A program made the position numbers and the translations under genes. A DNA stretch of 64,000 nucleotides. It comes from Voacanga thouarsii (lineage: Eukaryota; Streptophyta; Magnoliopsida; Gentianales; Apocynaceae). Of this stretch, positions 1-10,207 are shown one piece after another (position 1 is the first letter of the stretch; the number at the start of each line of letters is the position of its first letter). A model generated the notes under the pieces. That model searched no databases, had not been told where the DNA came from, and saw only the letters and a program-made list of their open reading frames with translations. The stretch lies in the NCBI GenBank assembly GCA_026120185.1, contig JANUWF010001497.1:1414501-1478500 (forward strand), in the 5' to 3' direction.

Positions 1-150
1 TTGAGGATCGACGCTCGTTTGAACCCTATGCTCAGTAATGATTAGTACGCTTGCTCATATGTGTGGTTTGGGTCCAACGTTTTAATTTAAACTTGATTGG
101 GAATGTACTTAGTTTTTGTATGATTTTTATGCCCAAATCTAAACGCATCA
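1..150 (+). repeat. 3' end of an Athila/Tat-type LTR in plus orientation
   Basis: The reverse complement of this stretch aligns with the plus sequence from 8276 onward: both contain GATTTGGG, then GCATAAAAAT and, further on, ACACATATGAG. The segment is therefore the tail of a related LTR, ending in CGCATCA at 150. It lies in the opposite orientation to the Athila element and breaks that element's integrase frame at GAGCTC (151-156). Because the window starts inside it, I cannot tell a solo LTR from the 3' LTR of a larger insertion, and the target duplication is not visible. Confidence 0.7.
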
Positions 151-1073
151 GAGCTCCATGTTCTATTTCCATAGGCAGATGATAAGATTTTCCATATATC
201 AATCTATAGGAGGTCGTACCTATAAGAGTTTTGAAAGCAATCATATAAGCCCAAAGAGTGTCATCCAATTTCAAACTCTAATCATTTCTTATATGATTAA
301 CCATTTTTTTTTCCAAAATTCTTTTCAGTTCTCTATTTACCACCTTAACTTGGCCACTTGTTTGGGGGTGGTAGGAGATAGAAAACTTATGGGTAATACC
401 TAAGTGTTTGAGAACCTTGTCCATTTGGCGATTACAAAAGTTAGTTCCCCTATCATTAATGAGTACTTTAGGTACACCAAACTGGGTAAAAAGCTTTTGA
501 AGAAATTTAACTACAACCCATGCGTCGTTAGTGGGCAAAGCTTACGCCTCAACCCACTTAGACATATAATCAATTGCAATAAAGATGTATTTGTTGCCCA
601 AAGAATTTGGAAAGGGGCTCATGAAATCTATCCCCCAACAATAAAATATTTTACAAGCTTGAAAACTCTGCAATGGCATATTACCAGATTTACTTGTATG
701 TTGACACCTATCACAATTTTGAACAAACCTATGAGAGTCCTTAAAAAGTGTTGCTAATAGAATTTAGACTCAAGTACCTTTCTTGTAGTGTTGTTAGCTT
801 GAAGTGGCCTCCCGTAGGTCTTTCATGTTTTAAAATGTTCGCACTTTTCTCAGAATCCACACACCTTCAAATAATTTGATCCACACAACACTTGAAGAAG
901 TAAGGATCTTTCTAAAAGTAATGCTTTATTTCGGAGAGAAATTTCTTCTTTCGTTGCGAGGTGAAATCCTTAAGAATAATTCCTACAACCAAGTAATTAG
1001 CAAAATCTGCAAATCAAGGAGTTTGAGAAATCTCACCAGTAACGAGTAGAAGTTGTTCATCCGGAAAAATACC
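151..1073 (-). pseudogene. Athila/Tat-type integrase, 3' truncated
   Basis: This would have inserted reverse-transcribed DNA into the genome. Minus translation in several frames gives a degenerate zinc-binding region (about 850-700), then the core: a first Asp in GIDFMSPFP (about 630), a second Asp in NDRGTNF (about 460) and HPQTSGQV (about 350). The residue after GQV, normally the catalytic Glu, is Lys (AAG at 344-346). The longest open piece is 278-538, and a further piece at 32-274 continues into LTR sequence. The frame runs into the opposite-oriented LTR at 150, so the C-terminal domain is lost. It joins the RNase H end at 5442 once the solo LTR and its duplication are set aside. Confidence 0.8.
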
Positions 1074-2728
1074 ATTGATGTAACACCCCGCTACCTAGGC
1101 CCGCCAGGGCCGGGGATGTCGCCCCATCCAAATGACAAGGGGTCTTTATAACTAGGTCACACAAATAAAATTGCGGAATAAAAATAATACTTTAACTTAA
1201 AAATTTATTACAACCCAAAAAAAAAAAAAAACTCCAAGAATAAATCCATGAATTCCCAAAACAAAACCATAAATAAAATTATCCACTGTTGTCTCCCCAA
1301 AGCAATACATAGAATTAAATGACAACAATCTCTTCCAAGGCAGATACTACTAGCTACTCATCCCCACAGTAGGATCGACCTGAAATCATTGTAAAAAGGT
1401 GATGAGACAGAAATCTCAGTAAGTCCGTGTGTGCTTTGGGTGTTTAGTGGAAGCAGTTCATGGATGCAAAGTACGAAATCTTTATAAGAGAAATATTGGC
1501 AATCAATAAATATTAGTCAAAAGCAAAAGTGGCGTTTTAGCTATTCCAGCCATACATGATCAACAAAATCAACCACTCATAAGAAAGGATTATGGGTTAC
1601 CACATGTTGGGCCCCACAACCGGATGGTCAGTATGCCACACTTTGTGCATACCGCCGGTCAGAATGCCACACTTTGTGCAGACTGACAAAAGTAGGTGAT
1701 CGGCCTACTGGGCAAGATACTCCTTATTCTCTATACCCAAACAACAACCGGGTGTCCATTCCGGCAAACACAGTCACTTGACTGAAAAGAACACTGCTAG
1801 CTCGGACCGGCACGACCCACTGGACTGACGACCTATCCAGGAAGGACTCACCCCTCAGAAGTGGCCACCTACTGAGAGACTTACCCTAACCCCTCAAGGA
1901 CTAGTCCTAGTAGTCCACCATTATTGAGTACTCAACGACGTTTCCCACTTGGGATAAAATGAACAAAACACTGCTCCACATGAAAATGGCATTTTGAAGG
2001 TTTCCAAAGTCCTTGTAAAAATCAGCTTTAGAAAGAGTTTGAGTTTGGCAAATCTGCTCCTTGTCTTTTAAATAATTCAAATGTTTGAAATAAGAGAGAG
2101 TTCAACCCTCAATTGCCTTTACATAAATGAGTGTCCATACACTCTACATTTGGCTTGCCATAAGAAAAACATTTCACATCAATCAGGTTTTATGCAGGAA
2201 CTTACCTGATTCTTGCTCACAAATAAAAGGTCTCCAACAGCTGACCTAACCTTACAGGACAAATACAAATCACAATCAATTTCAAGCCACAAACCACTTC
2301 CTCAATTTTAAGTCAACACAACTTACTACTACCATGATCCTAGTGTCCCAAGCTTTAAGGTTAAACAATAAGTAAATAGGTTTAAGAGTTGGGCCTAGTG
2401 TGATATTTTAAATAATTAATGGTTTGGGAAATAAATTTTAATAAGTTGAAAGCTTAAATCTTGTTAAGGAAAATTTAGAGTTTATTTGATCAAGAGTCCT
2501 AAGTAGTTTTAGGTAAAATAATGATTTATTAATAATTTAGTTGTTAGAAATTAATTGATAGCTAAAATTAGTTGAAAATGAATTTAATGAGTCTTGCTTG
2601 AAAAATAATAAATAAATTCTTAATGGGTTTTGATTAAAAGATAATAATTAAATTTGTAGTAATAAATATTTCACTAATCATAATTATTTCCATAAAAGGC
2701 TTTAATTGATTTCATTATTTTAAATAAT

Positions 2729-2765
2729 ATATATATATATATCTCTCTCTATATATATATATATT
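2729..2765. repeat. AT/TA-rich simple repeat inside the T1 solo LTR
   Basis: Two ATATAT tracts are separated by a short TCTCTCT stretch. They lie within the LTR and have no visible function. Confidence 0.8.
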
Positions 2766-3481
2766 ATTTTTCTAGTAAAGCTATTATTTATTTGACTAAA
2801 ATATTCTTATTGTTTATAATAGTCCAAATCTACCCTTCCTAGGGTTTTTCGAAAATACAAAAAAATTATTTTATTGAATATTTTATTCAAGAAGTAAAAT
2901 TAGTTTAGTGACAACTAGATCATGATTCAAATTCCTATGGCTAACCACAATCAAGAACATGCACAATCCTTCAATTCATCAAATCGACCAAATCTTTCAT
3001 ATAAGAATAGATGTAAATTTATCAAGACATGATCTAACCTCTACTAGTATAAATATGATCATGGCTTTAACAATCCATTATAAATAAAAATCCTATTCAC
3101 CAATGGTGACATAATCTCTAGCATGCTTTGTCACAAATACTACCTATGACATGCATCAAACCTCAATTCAACATACAACCAACCAATATAATCCTTCCAT
3201 GCATAAATCTCATATCCTTCACAATCATACATATACTCACGCTTCAATCACAACAACATATACTCAAATCCCATCGCCATCTACCTTCTAACAACATCAT
3301 CCTAGAGACATGATTCTAAAGTTTAAAAAGGAAGATTGAAGGTACTTACTTGATTGATGAATGCCTTGAAGGAGTTTAGAGTAGATCTCAACTCCTAGAT
3401 GTCTAACTTTGTCCAAGGGAGATGGCGAGAGCATGATTATGGAAGAAGAAGTCATCCGGCCAAGGGAGAGGGATTTCGGCC

Positions 3482-3483
<2 letters not shown>

Positions 3484-3510
<27 letters not shown>
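3484..3510. repeat. GA microsatellite inside the T1 solo LTR
   Basis: About 13 GA units. The same LTR position in the other T1 copy carries a much longer CT tract on the plus strand (51892-51978), so this is a variable tract within the family. Confidence 0.9.
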
Positions 3511-3515
<5 letters not shown>

Positions 3516-5126
3516 ATCATTAGTATGTTTATTCACATAGTTTTTCACTAGAGATCAAGTTTGGAGAAGATGAAGTTGATATAGTAAATTTACCTTGAAG
3601 ATGTTCTTGTCCTTCACAGAAATTTCTGGTTTTGATCCGAAGTAGCAAGATGATTTGAGGAGTTTGATGTTAAGAATGGTGTCGATGGACTCACAGCAGT
3701 AAGTAGGTTAAATCTGGAGATTTTAGTGAAGGTTTGAAGTGATTTGGAGGGGTATTAGGTGAAAGAAAGTAGTAGGTGTTCTTGGTGTAGTGTGTGTGTT
3801 CTTGGAGATTGAAGGGAATTGAGAGATTGTAGTGTAGCTGCCGAAAATTCTAGGGAATTAGGCTGGCCGAATTTCTGTAGGGTTTAGGGAGTTGTTTCTC
3901 TTATTTGGAAGGAAAAAAGGAAGGTTAGTTGTCACAATCCTTGAAGAATATTTTTAGGAAGTGAATTTGGAAACTAAATATTCCAAGAATATCTTGATTG
4001 TTGGAGAGTTTTGGAAGTCTGCCATGGCTGACTGTTTGAGCAGAATTTCGGTGGGATTAATGCTGGTCTATGGGAGCTTATGGTGGCCGAAAGTAGGGTG
4101 CTTAATGGTGAAGAAGAAGTCTGGTTATTTGGGGAATGCATTATGGGAAGTTGCTAAACAAAGGTGGCTGGAATTTTGGAAATCAATCAAGCTAAATTGC
4201 AGGGATTTGTTGGAGAGATTTTTGGACAGCCATTGCTGAATTTTGTGCAGAAGCTTAAGGGGAACAATGGAGCTTTGCTACTAGAGGTTTAAGGAAGGTT
4301 TTTACAGAATAAGGTTGGTGTTTTGGCTAGGAGAAAAATAGAAAACAAAACTGGAACTTGGTCTGCCCAGAATTTTTTGCTGGGCAGATTTTCGGCTGCC
4401 ATTTCCAGCCGACTTGCAGAGGGTTAGAAGGGGGACTTCAGGGGTTTTCAAGGATGGTTTCTAGCCTTCTTCATGGAGGAAAAACATGGCTAAGGTGCTG
4501 CACAAAATTTGGAAGAAAACAGCTTGGTTTTGGACTCTCAAAGTGGCGATTTGTACAGGAATTTTTCCTGTTGTTGCTCTAGCTTTGAGCAGTCCGAAAA
4601 TGGCCAAGAAATTCAGATTGTAAACTAATCATAAAGAACATTTTTCTGGCAGCATTTGGAAGGGAATGTTAGCTAAGAAAGTCGACATTTTGAAGGCACA
4701 ACAAGTTGGAAAATTTCAGCTCATTCCAAGAAGGAAGATGAACTAGCTAGAGGGAATTTTCAGCCAACTCACTAGAGGGATTTTCCTCTTAGAACTTCCC
4801 ACAACTCTTCCACATTTTTCAGACCATAAGAAGTATTTTACCAAGACATTTTAATCCTACAAGATCACAACACTTTTCTGAAATTTCTAGAAAGAAAATG
4901 GCTAGAATCACTTGATCAAACTAATGAGTTGAGAATTAAGGAAAAATCAAAGATCAAGGAAAAATGAATTCCCTTTGGGAAATTCGAGTAGGTAAAGGTG
5001 TAGAATGAGGTTGCCCCTAACATGTCTCTCTTAGGACATCATCCCTACCTTACTCCAAGCTCATAAGGCCGAAATTACTCTTCCCCAAGCAAAAACAAAA
5101 ATAAATCAAGCTAAAGCTTCCATGAT

Positions 5127-5182
5127 GGAATTTGAACCCCTATACTTCAATAATTAATTCTAAGGCTTTAACTACTAAATCA
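5127..5182 (-). other. tRNA-like A-box/B-box module in the T1 solo LTR
   Basis: On the minus strand, TGATTTAGTAGTT (5182-5170) resembles a Pol III A box plus D-arm, and GGGGTTCAAATTCC (5140-5127) resembles a B box. It starts about 254 bases from the LTR start. Equivalent modules sit at a similar offset in the other T1 LTR and in both T3 LTRs. It is not a complete tRNA gene. Confidence 0.5.
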
Positions 5183-5441
5183 CATCAACTCTTGCTGATA
5201 TTTTCCCTAGAAAAATTATTTTCTATTCAATCCAGAAGCTATTTCCCTATTTTCACCTCGGGCAAAAATTACCATTTTGCCCTTTTCACACAATACTCAT
5301 CAACAAGACTTCAAGACAATAAAACTCAAATCCAAAGCACATAAAAATCATATAAAAATATATTTAATCATGAAATAAAATATGATATGCATCCCAACCC
5401 CCTTACTCTAAGGCTGGTTTTGATTGGAGTTTCACAATTGA

Positions 5442-6800
5442 TGTCTTCTTCTGCCAATAGCTCCAAGTTGGGATTTTCCAACTTAGATAAGTAATCTGCA
5501 GCCAAATTTTCTACTCCCTTTTTATCCTTAATTTCTAAGTCAAATTCTTGTAGCAATAAAACCCATCTTATCAATCTAGGTTTAGAATCATGGTTAATAG
5601 GTATTGAAGGGCAGAATGGTCCGTATACAAAATGACTTTGGATAAAACAAGATAAGAATGGAATTTATCGAAAGTAAATACTATTGCAAGCAACTCTTTT
5701 TTCGTTGTAATGTAGTTCTCTTGTGTCGTTGTAAGAGCCTTGCTTGCATAGTAGATTGGTTGAAAATACTTATTCTTCTTTTATCCAAGCGCTATGCCTA
5801 CTGCATAGTCACTTACATCACACATTAATTCAAAAGGAAGAGACCAATTCGATGCAATTAAAATAGGAGAGTTGATCAATTTCTTTTTAAGCACATTAAA
5901 AGCATTGAGACATTTATTATCAAAATTGAAAACAACATATTTTTCAAGTAAAGAAGTAAGAGGTTTAGAAATTTTTTAGAAACCCAAGTTAAACCTCCTA
6001 TAAAAACCTGCATAACCAGAAAAGTTTCAGATAATCTTTACCGAAGTAAGAGGTGGAAGCTTTTCAATTACTTCAATTTTTTCTATATTAACCTTAATAC
6101 CTTTTCTTGAAATCTTATGTCCCAACACAATACATTCTTGCACTATAAAGTGGCATTTTCCCAATTAAGCATGGGATTGGTCTCTTCACACATTTGGAGC
6201 ACTTTTTCCAGGTTGGTCAAACACAAATTAAAAGAATTACCAAAAACAGAAAAGTCATCTATAAATACCTCTATAATATCTCCCACAAGTTCTTCAAAAA
6301 TAACCATCATACATCTTTAGAAAATGCCTGGACCATTATAAATACCAAAAGGCATACGGCGATATGCAAAAGTACCAAAAGGGCATGTAAAGGTATTTTT
6401 CTTTTGATCTTCCATTGCTATGGGAATTTGAAAATAACTGGAAAAACCATCTAATAAATAATAAAACTCATGTCTGACTAGTCTTTCTAACATTTGATTA
6501 ATGAAAGGGAGAGGAAAATGGTCTTTCCTAGTTACCTCATTTAACTTTCTATAATCTATGCGAACCCTCCAACGAGTTACCAATCTCATTGGGATCAACT
6601 TATTTTTTTCATTTAGGTTTACTGTCATTCCTTTCTTCTTTAGTCCCATTTGTGTTGGACTCATCCAAATATTATCAAAAATGGGGTAAATGATACATGA
6701 ATCTAAGAGTTTAATTACCTCACATTTTACCACATCACTCATATATGAGTTCAACCTATGTTAGAGTTGCACTATGGGCTTTACTCCTTCTAACAATATT
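5442..6800 (-). pseudogene. Athila/Tat-type reverse transcriptase and RNase H
   Basis: This would copy element RNA into DNA and digest the RNA strand. In minus order: an RT N-terminal part (open at 6317-6754) with RIDYRKLNEVT, HFPLPFINQML, YLLDGFSSYFQI and RRMPFG; then the catalytic loop VFIDDFSVFG (about 6245-6275), which keeps both Asp; then the thumb and connection with GHKISRKGI and FYRRF; then RNase H with YYASKALTTTQENY and [10 protein letters not shown]; ending with [20 protein letters not shown] in the open piece up to 5574. Several stops and shifts separate these pieces. Beyond the T1 solo LTR the frame continues as FPDEQLL and NYLVVGI into integrase (about 1073-970). Confidence 0.85.
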
Positions 6801-7189
6801 TTGTGAGTACAAAAGAAAGGGCTAATTCCCTTAATATTTGTGATTTTTCATGCTATGACTCCCTTATATTTTCCCAATAATCTTACCAATTTGGTCTTTT
6901 ACTCCAAAAATAAGGTCTTTTGCGATGATCACTGGTAATTTCCTTCTGTAAGCCAAAAATGCATATTATAAGTGCTTAGGTAGGTCTTTTAGGTTCAATT
7001 CCAGTGGTTCCTTCATGGATGACTTCATCATTCCCAAATTACTTCTTTCAATATCTTCAAACTCTCTCGACTAAAGGGTGTTAATTGAGTCCTCCAAATA
7101 TGCACTTGAGCTCTCAATTAATTCTATAGAAATATTGGCTAATGATTCCTATACAAAATCAAAGATAGTCTCATCAAGAATATCAACCC
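6801..7189 (-). other. Linker between Athila protease and reverse transcriptase
   Basis: Degenerate minus-strand sequence between the protease C-terminus and the RT. In Athila/Tat elements this region encodes a poorly conserved linker. I see only short fragments and no domain of its own. Confidence 0.45.
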
Positions 7190-7593
7190 TCAAATAAGAA
7201 TCATCCAAAGATATAGGATGTTGTATGCCTTTGTGGATTGAATAATGACTTTTTCATCCCCAACCTTAAGTGTTAACTTTCCCTCATGAACATCAATTAA
7301 AGTTTTAGCAGTGGCTAGAAGGCTTGTTCTAGGATTAAAGGAATTTTAGAATCTTCATACATATCAAGAATAACAAAATCCACAGGAAATATGAATCTAT
7401 CCACTCTAACAAGTACATATTCTACTATTTTCCTAGGGTATTTAATAGACCTATCTGCAAGTTGAATGCTCATCCTAGTGGGTTTAGGGTTACCTAGGCC
7501 TACCAACAAGGCAAGGAATAGAAAAACTAATTGGATCATTTTCTTTGCGTGGCAAATTCTGTTGATCTTGCAAAATGGCGGAGCACTCTTCAT
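7190..7593 (-). pseudogene. Athila/Tat-type aspartic protease fragment
   Basis: The open piece at 7315-7593 reads QLADRSIKYPRKIVEYVLV, then VDRFIFPVDFVILDM and KIPLILEQAF. This is the characteristic C-terminal half of the Athila/Tat protease, which processes the polyprotein. Beyond 7315 the frame shifts and continues as KTLIDVHEGKLTLKVGDEK (about 7310-7250). The upstream D-S/T-G active-site segment is not recognisable. It overlaps the gag tail in another frame near 7500 because of a frameshift. Confidence 0.75.
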
Positions 7594-7960
7594 TCAGGAC
7601 CACAGTAGACAATTCTTCCAATCTCTTCTTATTGATAAGCATGCTTTTGAGGAACTTTGCATATTTGAGCATATGTATAAAAGCCTCATTAAGTGGGATG
7701 TTTATGTGCAGTTATTTGAAAGTTTCTAGAAACTTATCAAATTGTGCATCTTTTCTTACATTTTATGTTCAAGTAGGGTAAGGAATCAGTGGTTAAAAAC
7801 TTAGACTTTGGCCTTGCTTTTCGAGTGGTGCACAAAGGGGAGTCAGCGCCGACCTAGCTTTTTGAGCCGGCGTCAGTTCTTCTCTGGAATCAGGCAGCTC
7901 TTTACTGCTTCTCAATGTAATGGTGGTTGAATCATCTTGAGTTTCCAACATCAATGGTAA
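7490..7960 (-). pseudogene. Athila/Tat-type gag, C-terminal remnant
   Basis: On the minus strand, fragments read LETQDDSTTITLRSSKELP (from about 7950), then FIHMLKYAKFLKSMLINKK and EECSAILQ, then DPISFSIPCLVG (7672-7490). This is the usual end of the Athila/Tat gag polyprotein just before the protease. The capsid and nucleocapsid parts are missing; no Retrotrans_gag-like WF.. motif or CCHC knuckle lies between here and the PBS. A large deletion in gag is the simplest reading. Confidence 0.7.
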
Positions 7961-8251
7961 CCTTTCTTATGGTTTTAACACTAGGTCCATTAAAAAACCA
8001 AATTTACCTTTCCACGTTTCGAATCATTTTCTCAAATGTTGCAAGCGTGTCATCTGTTTCATGAATACATAGTACAATATTAAGTCAAGTTAGTGAGTAA
8101 AGTACAACACAAGGTAAATTTATCAATTAAGGTACACTTACAAAAAGATATGGCACTATTTACATGATGAACATATGTACATATTTACATATAGATATAT
8201 ATGAATATGAACATGGTTAAATCAATGAAATCTAAGCTTTCATGATATTGT
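7961..8251 (-). other. Athila leader remnant
   Basis: AT-rich non-coding sequence between the PBS and the surviving gag tail, with several TACATAT-type repeats around 8175-8210. No ORF or domain is recognised. Confidence 0.5.
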
Positions 8252-8269
8252 TCCCCAACAACGATGCCA
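8252..8269 (-). promoter_or_regulatory. Primer binding site of the Athila element
   Basis: The minus strand reads TGGCATCGTTGTTGGGGA, a decayed form of the TGGCGCCGTTGCCGGGGA primer site typical of Athila/Tat elements. It sits six bases inside the LTR end. A tRNA 3' end would have primed minus-strand synthesis here. Confidence 0.85.
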
Positions 8270-8275
8270 AAAACT

Positions 8276-9658
8276 TGATGCGTAAGATTTGGGTGCATAA
8301 AAATAATACAAATTTAAATCCACCTATAACCAAGTTTTAATTAAAACTTTAATCTCCAAATTACACATATGAGTAAGTATACTCATCGCAAGTAAAGTAT
8401 AGGCAATTAACAGGTATTGATCCTCAAGGAACAACTACCATTAGTTACTTTTCATTCATTGTTTAACCAACCCAATAAGGTGATAAGAGAATAAAAAAGA
8501 AAATAAAGAAAAATATATATAGCTCAATGATGAATGATTATGTAATTTAGACAAACATTCTTAAAGATATAAACATGAATTACTTAGCAATTATCACAAT
8601 TAGTTATTATCTTGTCATTATGAAGGAATTAAAATAGAATCAAATCGTTTCTCAAGTCATAGACTTACTATCTCATGATTAAATTAGCATATTTTTCAAT
8701 CAAACCAACATAACCAAAAGATGCATTAAACTCATCTTTCAACAGTTATCCCCATACTCTAGGTGATAATAAACATGAAATTAGCCAATAACCCTATACT
8801 CTATGAGAAATCAACTAATCTTTGATTACCCAAGTTCTTTGTTCTTAACTTTGTTTCCCAAGTCCATTAAGAGATATCAAATATAAAATCAATAAACTTA
8901 AATTAACTCCTAACATCATTTCCCAAGTCAATTAGAAGCAAATCTAAATTCATCAATTCTCCAATAATAACAAGTAATCAAATACAAAAAAATGATAATA
9001 AATTGATCAAAGAACTAAATTTATCCAAAAATTATGAATCCCAAAATAATGTCAAATTATAATGAAAACATTGATCGCATCATTTTTTTAGAAAAGGAAA
9101 ATAAAGGTAAAAGAAAGAACTCATAGACAAGCCTCATTCTTCTCCTTGAAGACCTTCTTGAACAATGCCCCTTTATTGATGAATAACCTCTTCAATAATT
9201 AATTGCAACTTTGATCCTTGGAGTCACACATTTTTCTTGTGTTTTTCTTGCCTAAATAGGCTCCCAAGATGTTAAAAATTATTCCATAAGAGTTCTAGGC
9301 TGAGTACAAGTTGGAAAATACTAAAACTCTTAGGAAATTCTCAAATTCGCGAGCAAAATGGAGTCTTCACCACCTCTGGATAGCATTGGGCCGGCGCTGG
9401 CCGTGCTCTGTTCGCGCCTGATGTGCTCTGTTTTTTTTTTATTATTTACTTTTTCCCCTATTCTAGCCTAGGGCCAATGCCACACTAGAAGAAGATCGTT
9501 GTTTCGTCATTTTTTCCTCAATTCGGTATAAAATCACCAAAATACCTTTTCCAAGGCAAAATATCAAATATGAAAGAATATAACTAGTTATTACATCAAA
9601 TATATCCTAAAATAGCCTCAAATAACTAGAAAATTATTGATGAATTTAGCCCCTATCA
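8276..9658 (-). repeat. 5' LTR of the Athila/Tat element
   Basis: On the minus strand it runs from TGATAGGGGCTAA at 9658 to CGCATCA at 8276 (1383 bp), immediately upstream of the PBS. The first part is homologous to the LTR starting at 63519 (shared TCTAGTTATTTGAGG), and the last part to the LTR tail at 1-150. A polyA-tract and GC-rich patches (GGCCGGCGCTGGCC near 9390) are visible. The partner LTR lies outside the window. Confidence 0.85.
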
Positions 9659-10207
9659 TTACCTATAACCCATGGGATAAGTTTTTCAAAATCGATGTGT
9701 CCTAAAACATAAGATGAAAGAGATCACATGAATATAATATTATATGTTTCAGCAATTGGATATATCATGTACACTATGATCGATCAGCATTAGGCCCGAT
9801 ATATCATGTGCTCTTAACTTAACGAGTAGATACCAATCTAACCCTAGAGAAGGTCATTAGGTTACTAATAAGAACATCCTTAAGTACTTTAAGAGAATAA
9901 ATGATGTATTGTTGGTATAGAGAATAGGTGACTTACAAGTCAAAAGGTCTACTAATACCAGTTTCCAATCTGATTAGAATGACTACAAATCTCAATTAGG
10001 CTACGTGTTCATTTTAGGTAGAGAGATAGTTAGAAAAGTTTCAAATATGACACTACTGTTGATTCAACCATTCAAGTGAGTACGTAGCAACTTTTGAAGC
10101 AACTAAAAAGGTGGATTTTGATCAAGAAATTTATAACAGAATTAGGAGTGGTACCTAAAATTGTTGATCCAATACCGTTATATTGTGAAAACAATAGAGT
10201 CATTGCA
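9659..10207 (+). pseudogene. Angela-type copia RNase H fragment
   Basis: Plus-strand translation in mixed frames matches the RNase H region of the Angela element at 48830-49320: SRYQSNP, ILKYF, then ITELGVVP and PIPLYCENN (about 10135-10195). The catalytic context STTEAEY is decayed to STIQVST. The fragment stops exactly at the codons for VIA, where the T2 LTR begins, whereas family members continue [11 protein letters not shown]. It is bounded on the left by the Athila LTR, so it is the target into which both neighbours inserted. Many stops are present. Confidence 0.7.

Larger units (their letters stand above)
1079..5436 (-). mobile_element. Solo LTR of Tekay-like chromovirus family T1
   Basis: On the minus strand the segment starts TGTGAAAC at 5436 and ends GGGGTGTTACA at 1079. 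It is flanked by a perfect 5-bp duplication ATTGA (1074-1078 and 5437-5441). Removing it and one duplicate rejoins the Athila RNase H and integrase linker. At about 4.36 kb it matches the interrupted T1 LTR at 41017-54275 in its start, end and internal landmarks. No internal coding region is present, so it arose by LTR-LTR recombination. It holds an AT-rich run (about 2729-2765), a GA microsatellite (3484-3510) and a tRNA-like module (5127-5182). Short ORFs inside, such as 3961-4239 and 4358-4582, have no recognisable domain. Confidence 0.92.
151..9658 (-). mobile_element. Degenerate Athila/Tat-type Ty3 retrotransposon (5' LTR, PBS and most internal domains)
   Basis: Read on the minus strand the order is LTR (9658-8276), PBS (8269-8252), a truncated gag, aspartic protease, reverse transcriptase, RNase H and integrase. 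This is the Ty3/gypsy order, with integrase after RNase H. Motifs such as QLADRSIKYP in the protease and YGKSYHLPMEIEH in the integrase are typical of Athila/Tat (non-chromodomain) lineages. The PBS is the TGGCGCCGTTG type seen in this clade. Most of gag is missing, since under 1.3 kb separates the PBS from the protease. A T1 solo LTR interrupts it at 1079-5436, and its integrase is cut at 150 by another LTR. The 3' LTR is outside the window. All frames carry stops or shifts, so the element is dead. Confidence 0.85.

Noticed and set aside
404..757. 117-codon plus-strand ORF
   Set aside because: It is antisense to the Athila integrase, whose motifs explain this sequence.
3961..4582. Two ORFs (92 and 74 codons) inside the T1 solo LTR
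   Set aside because: Trp/Leu-rich, without a domain, and the matching part of the other T1 LTR does not keep the frames as far as I can see. Chance ORFs.
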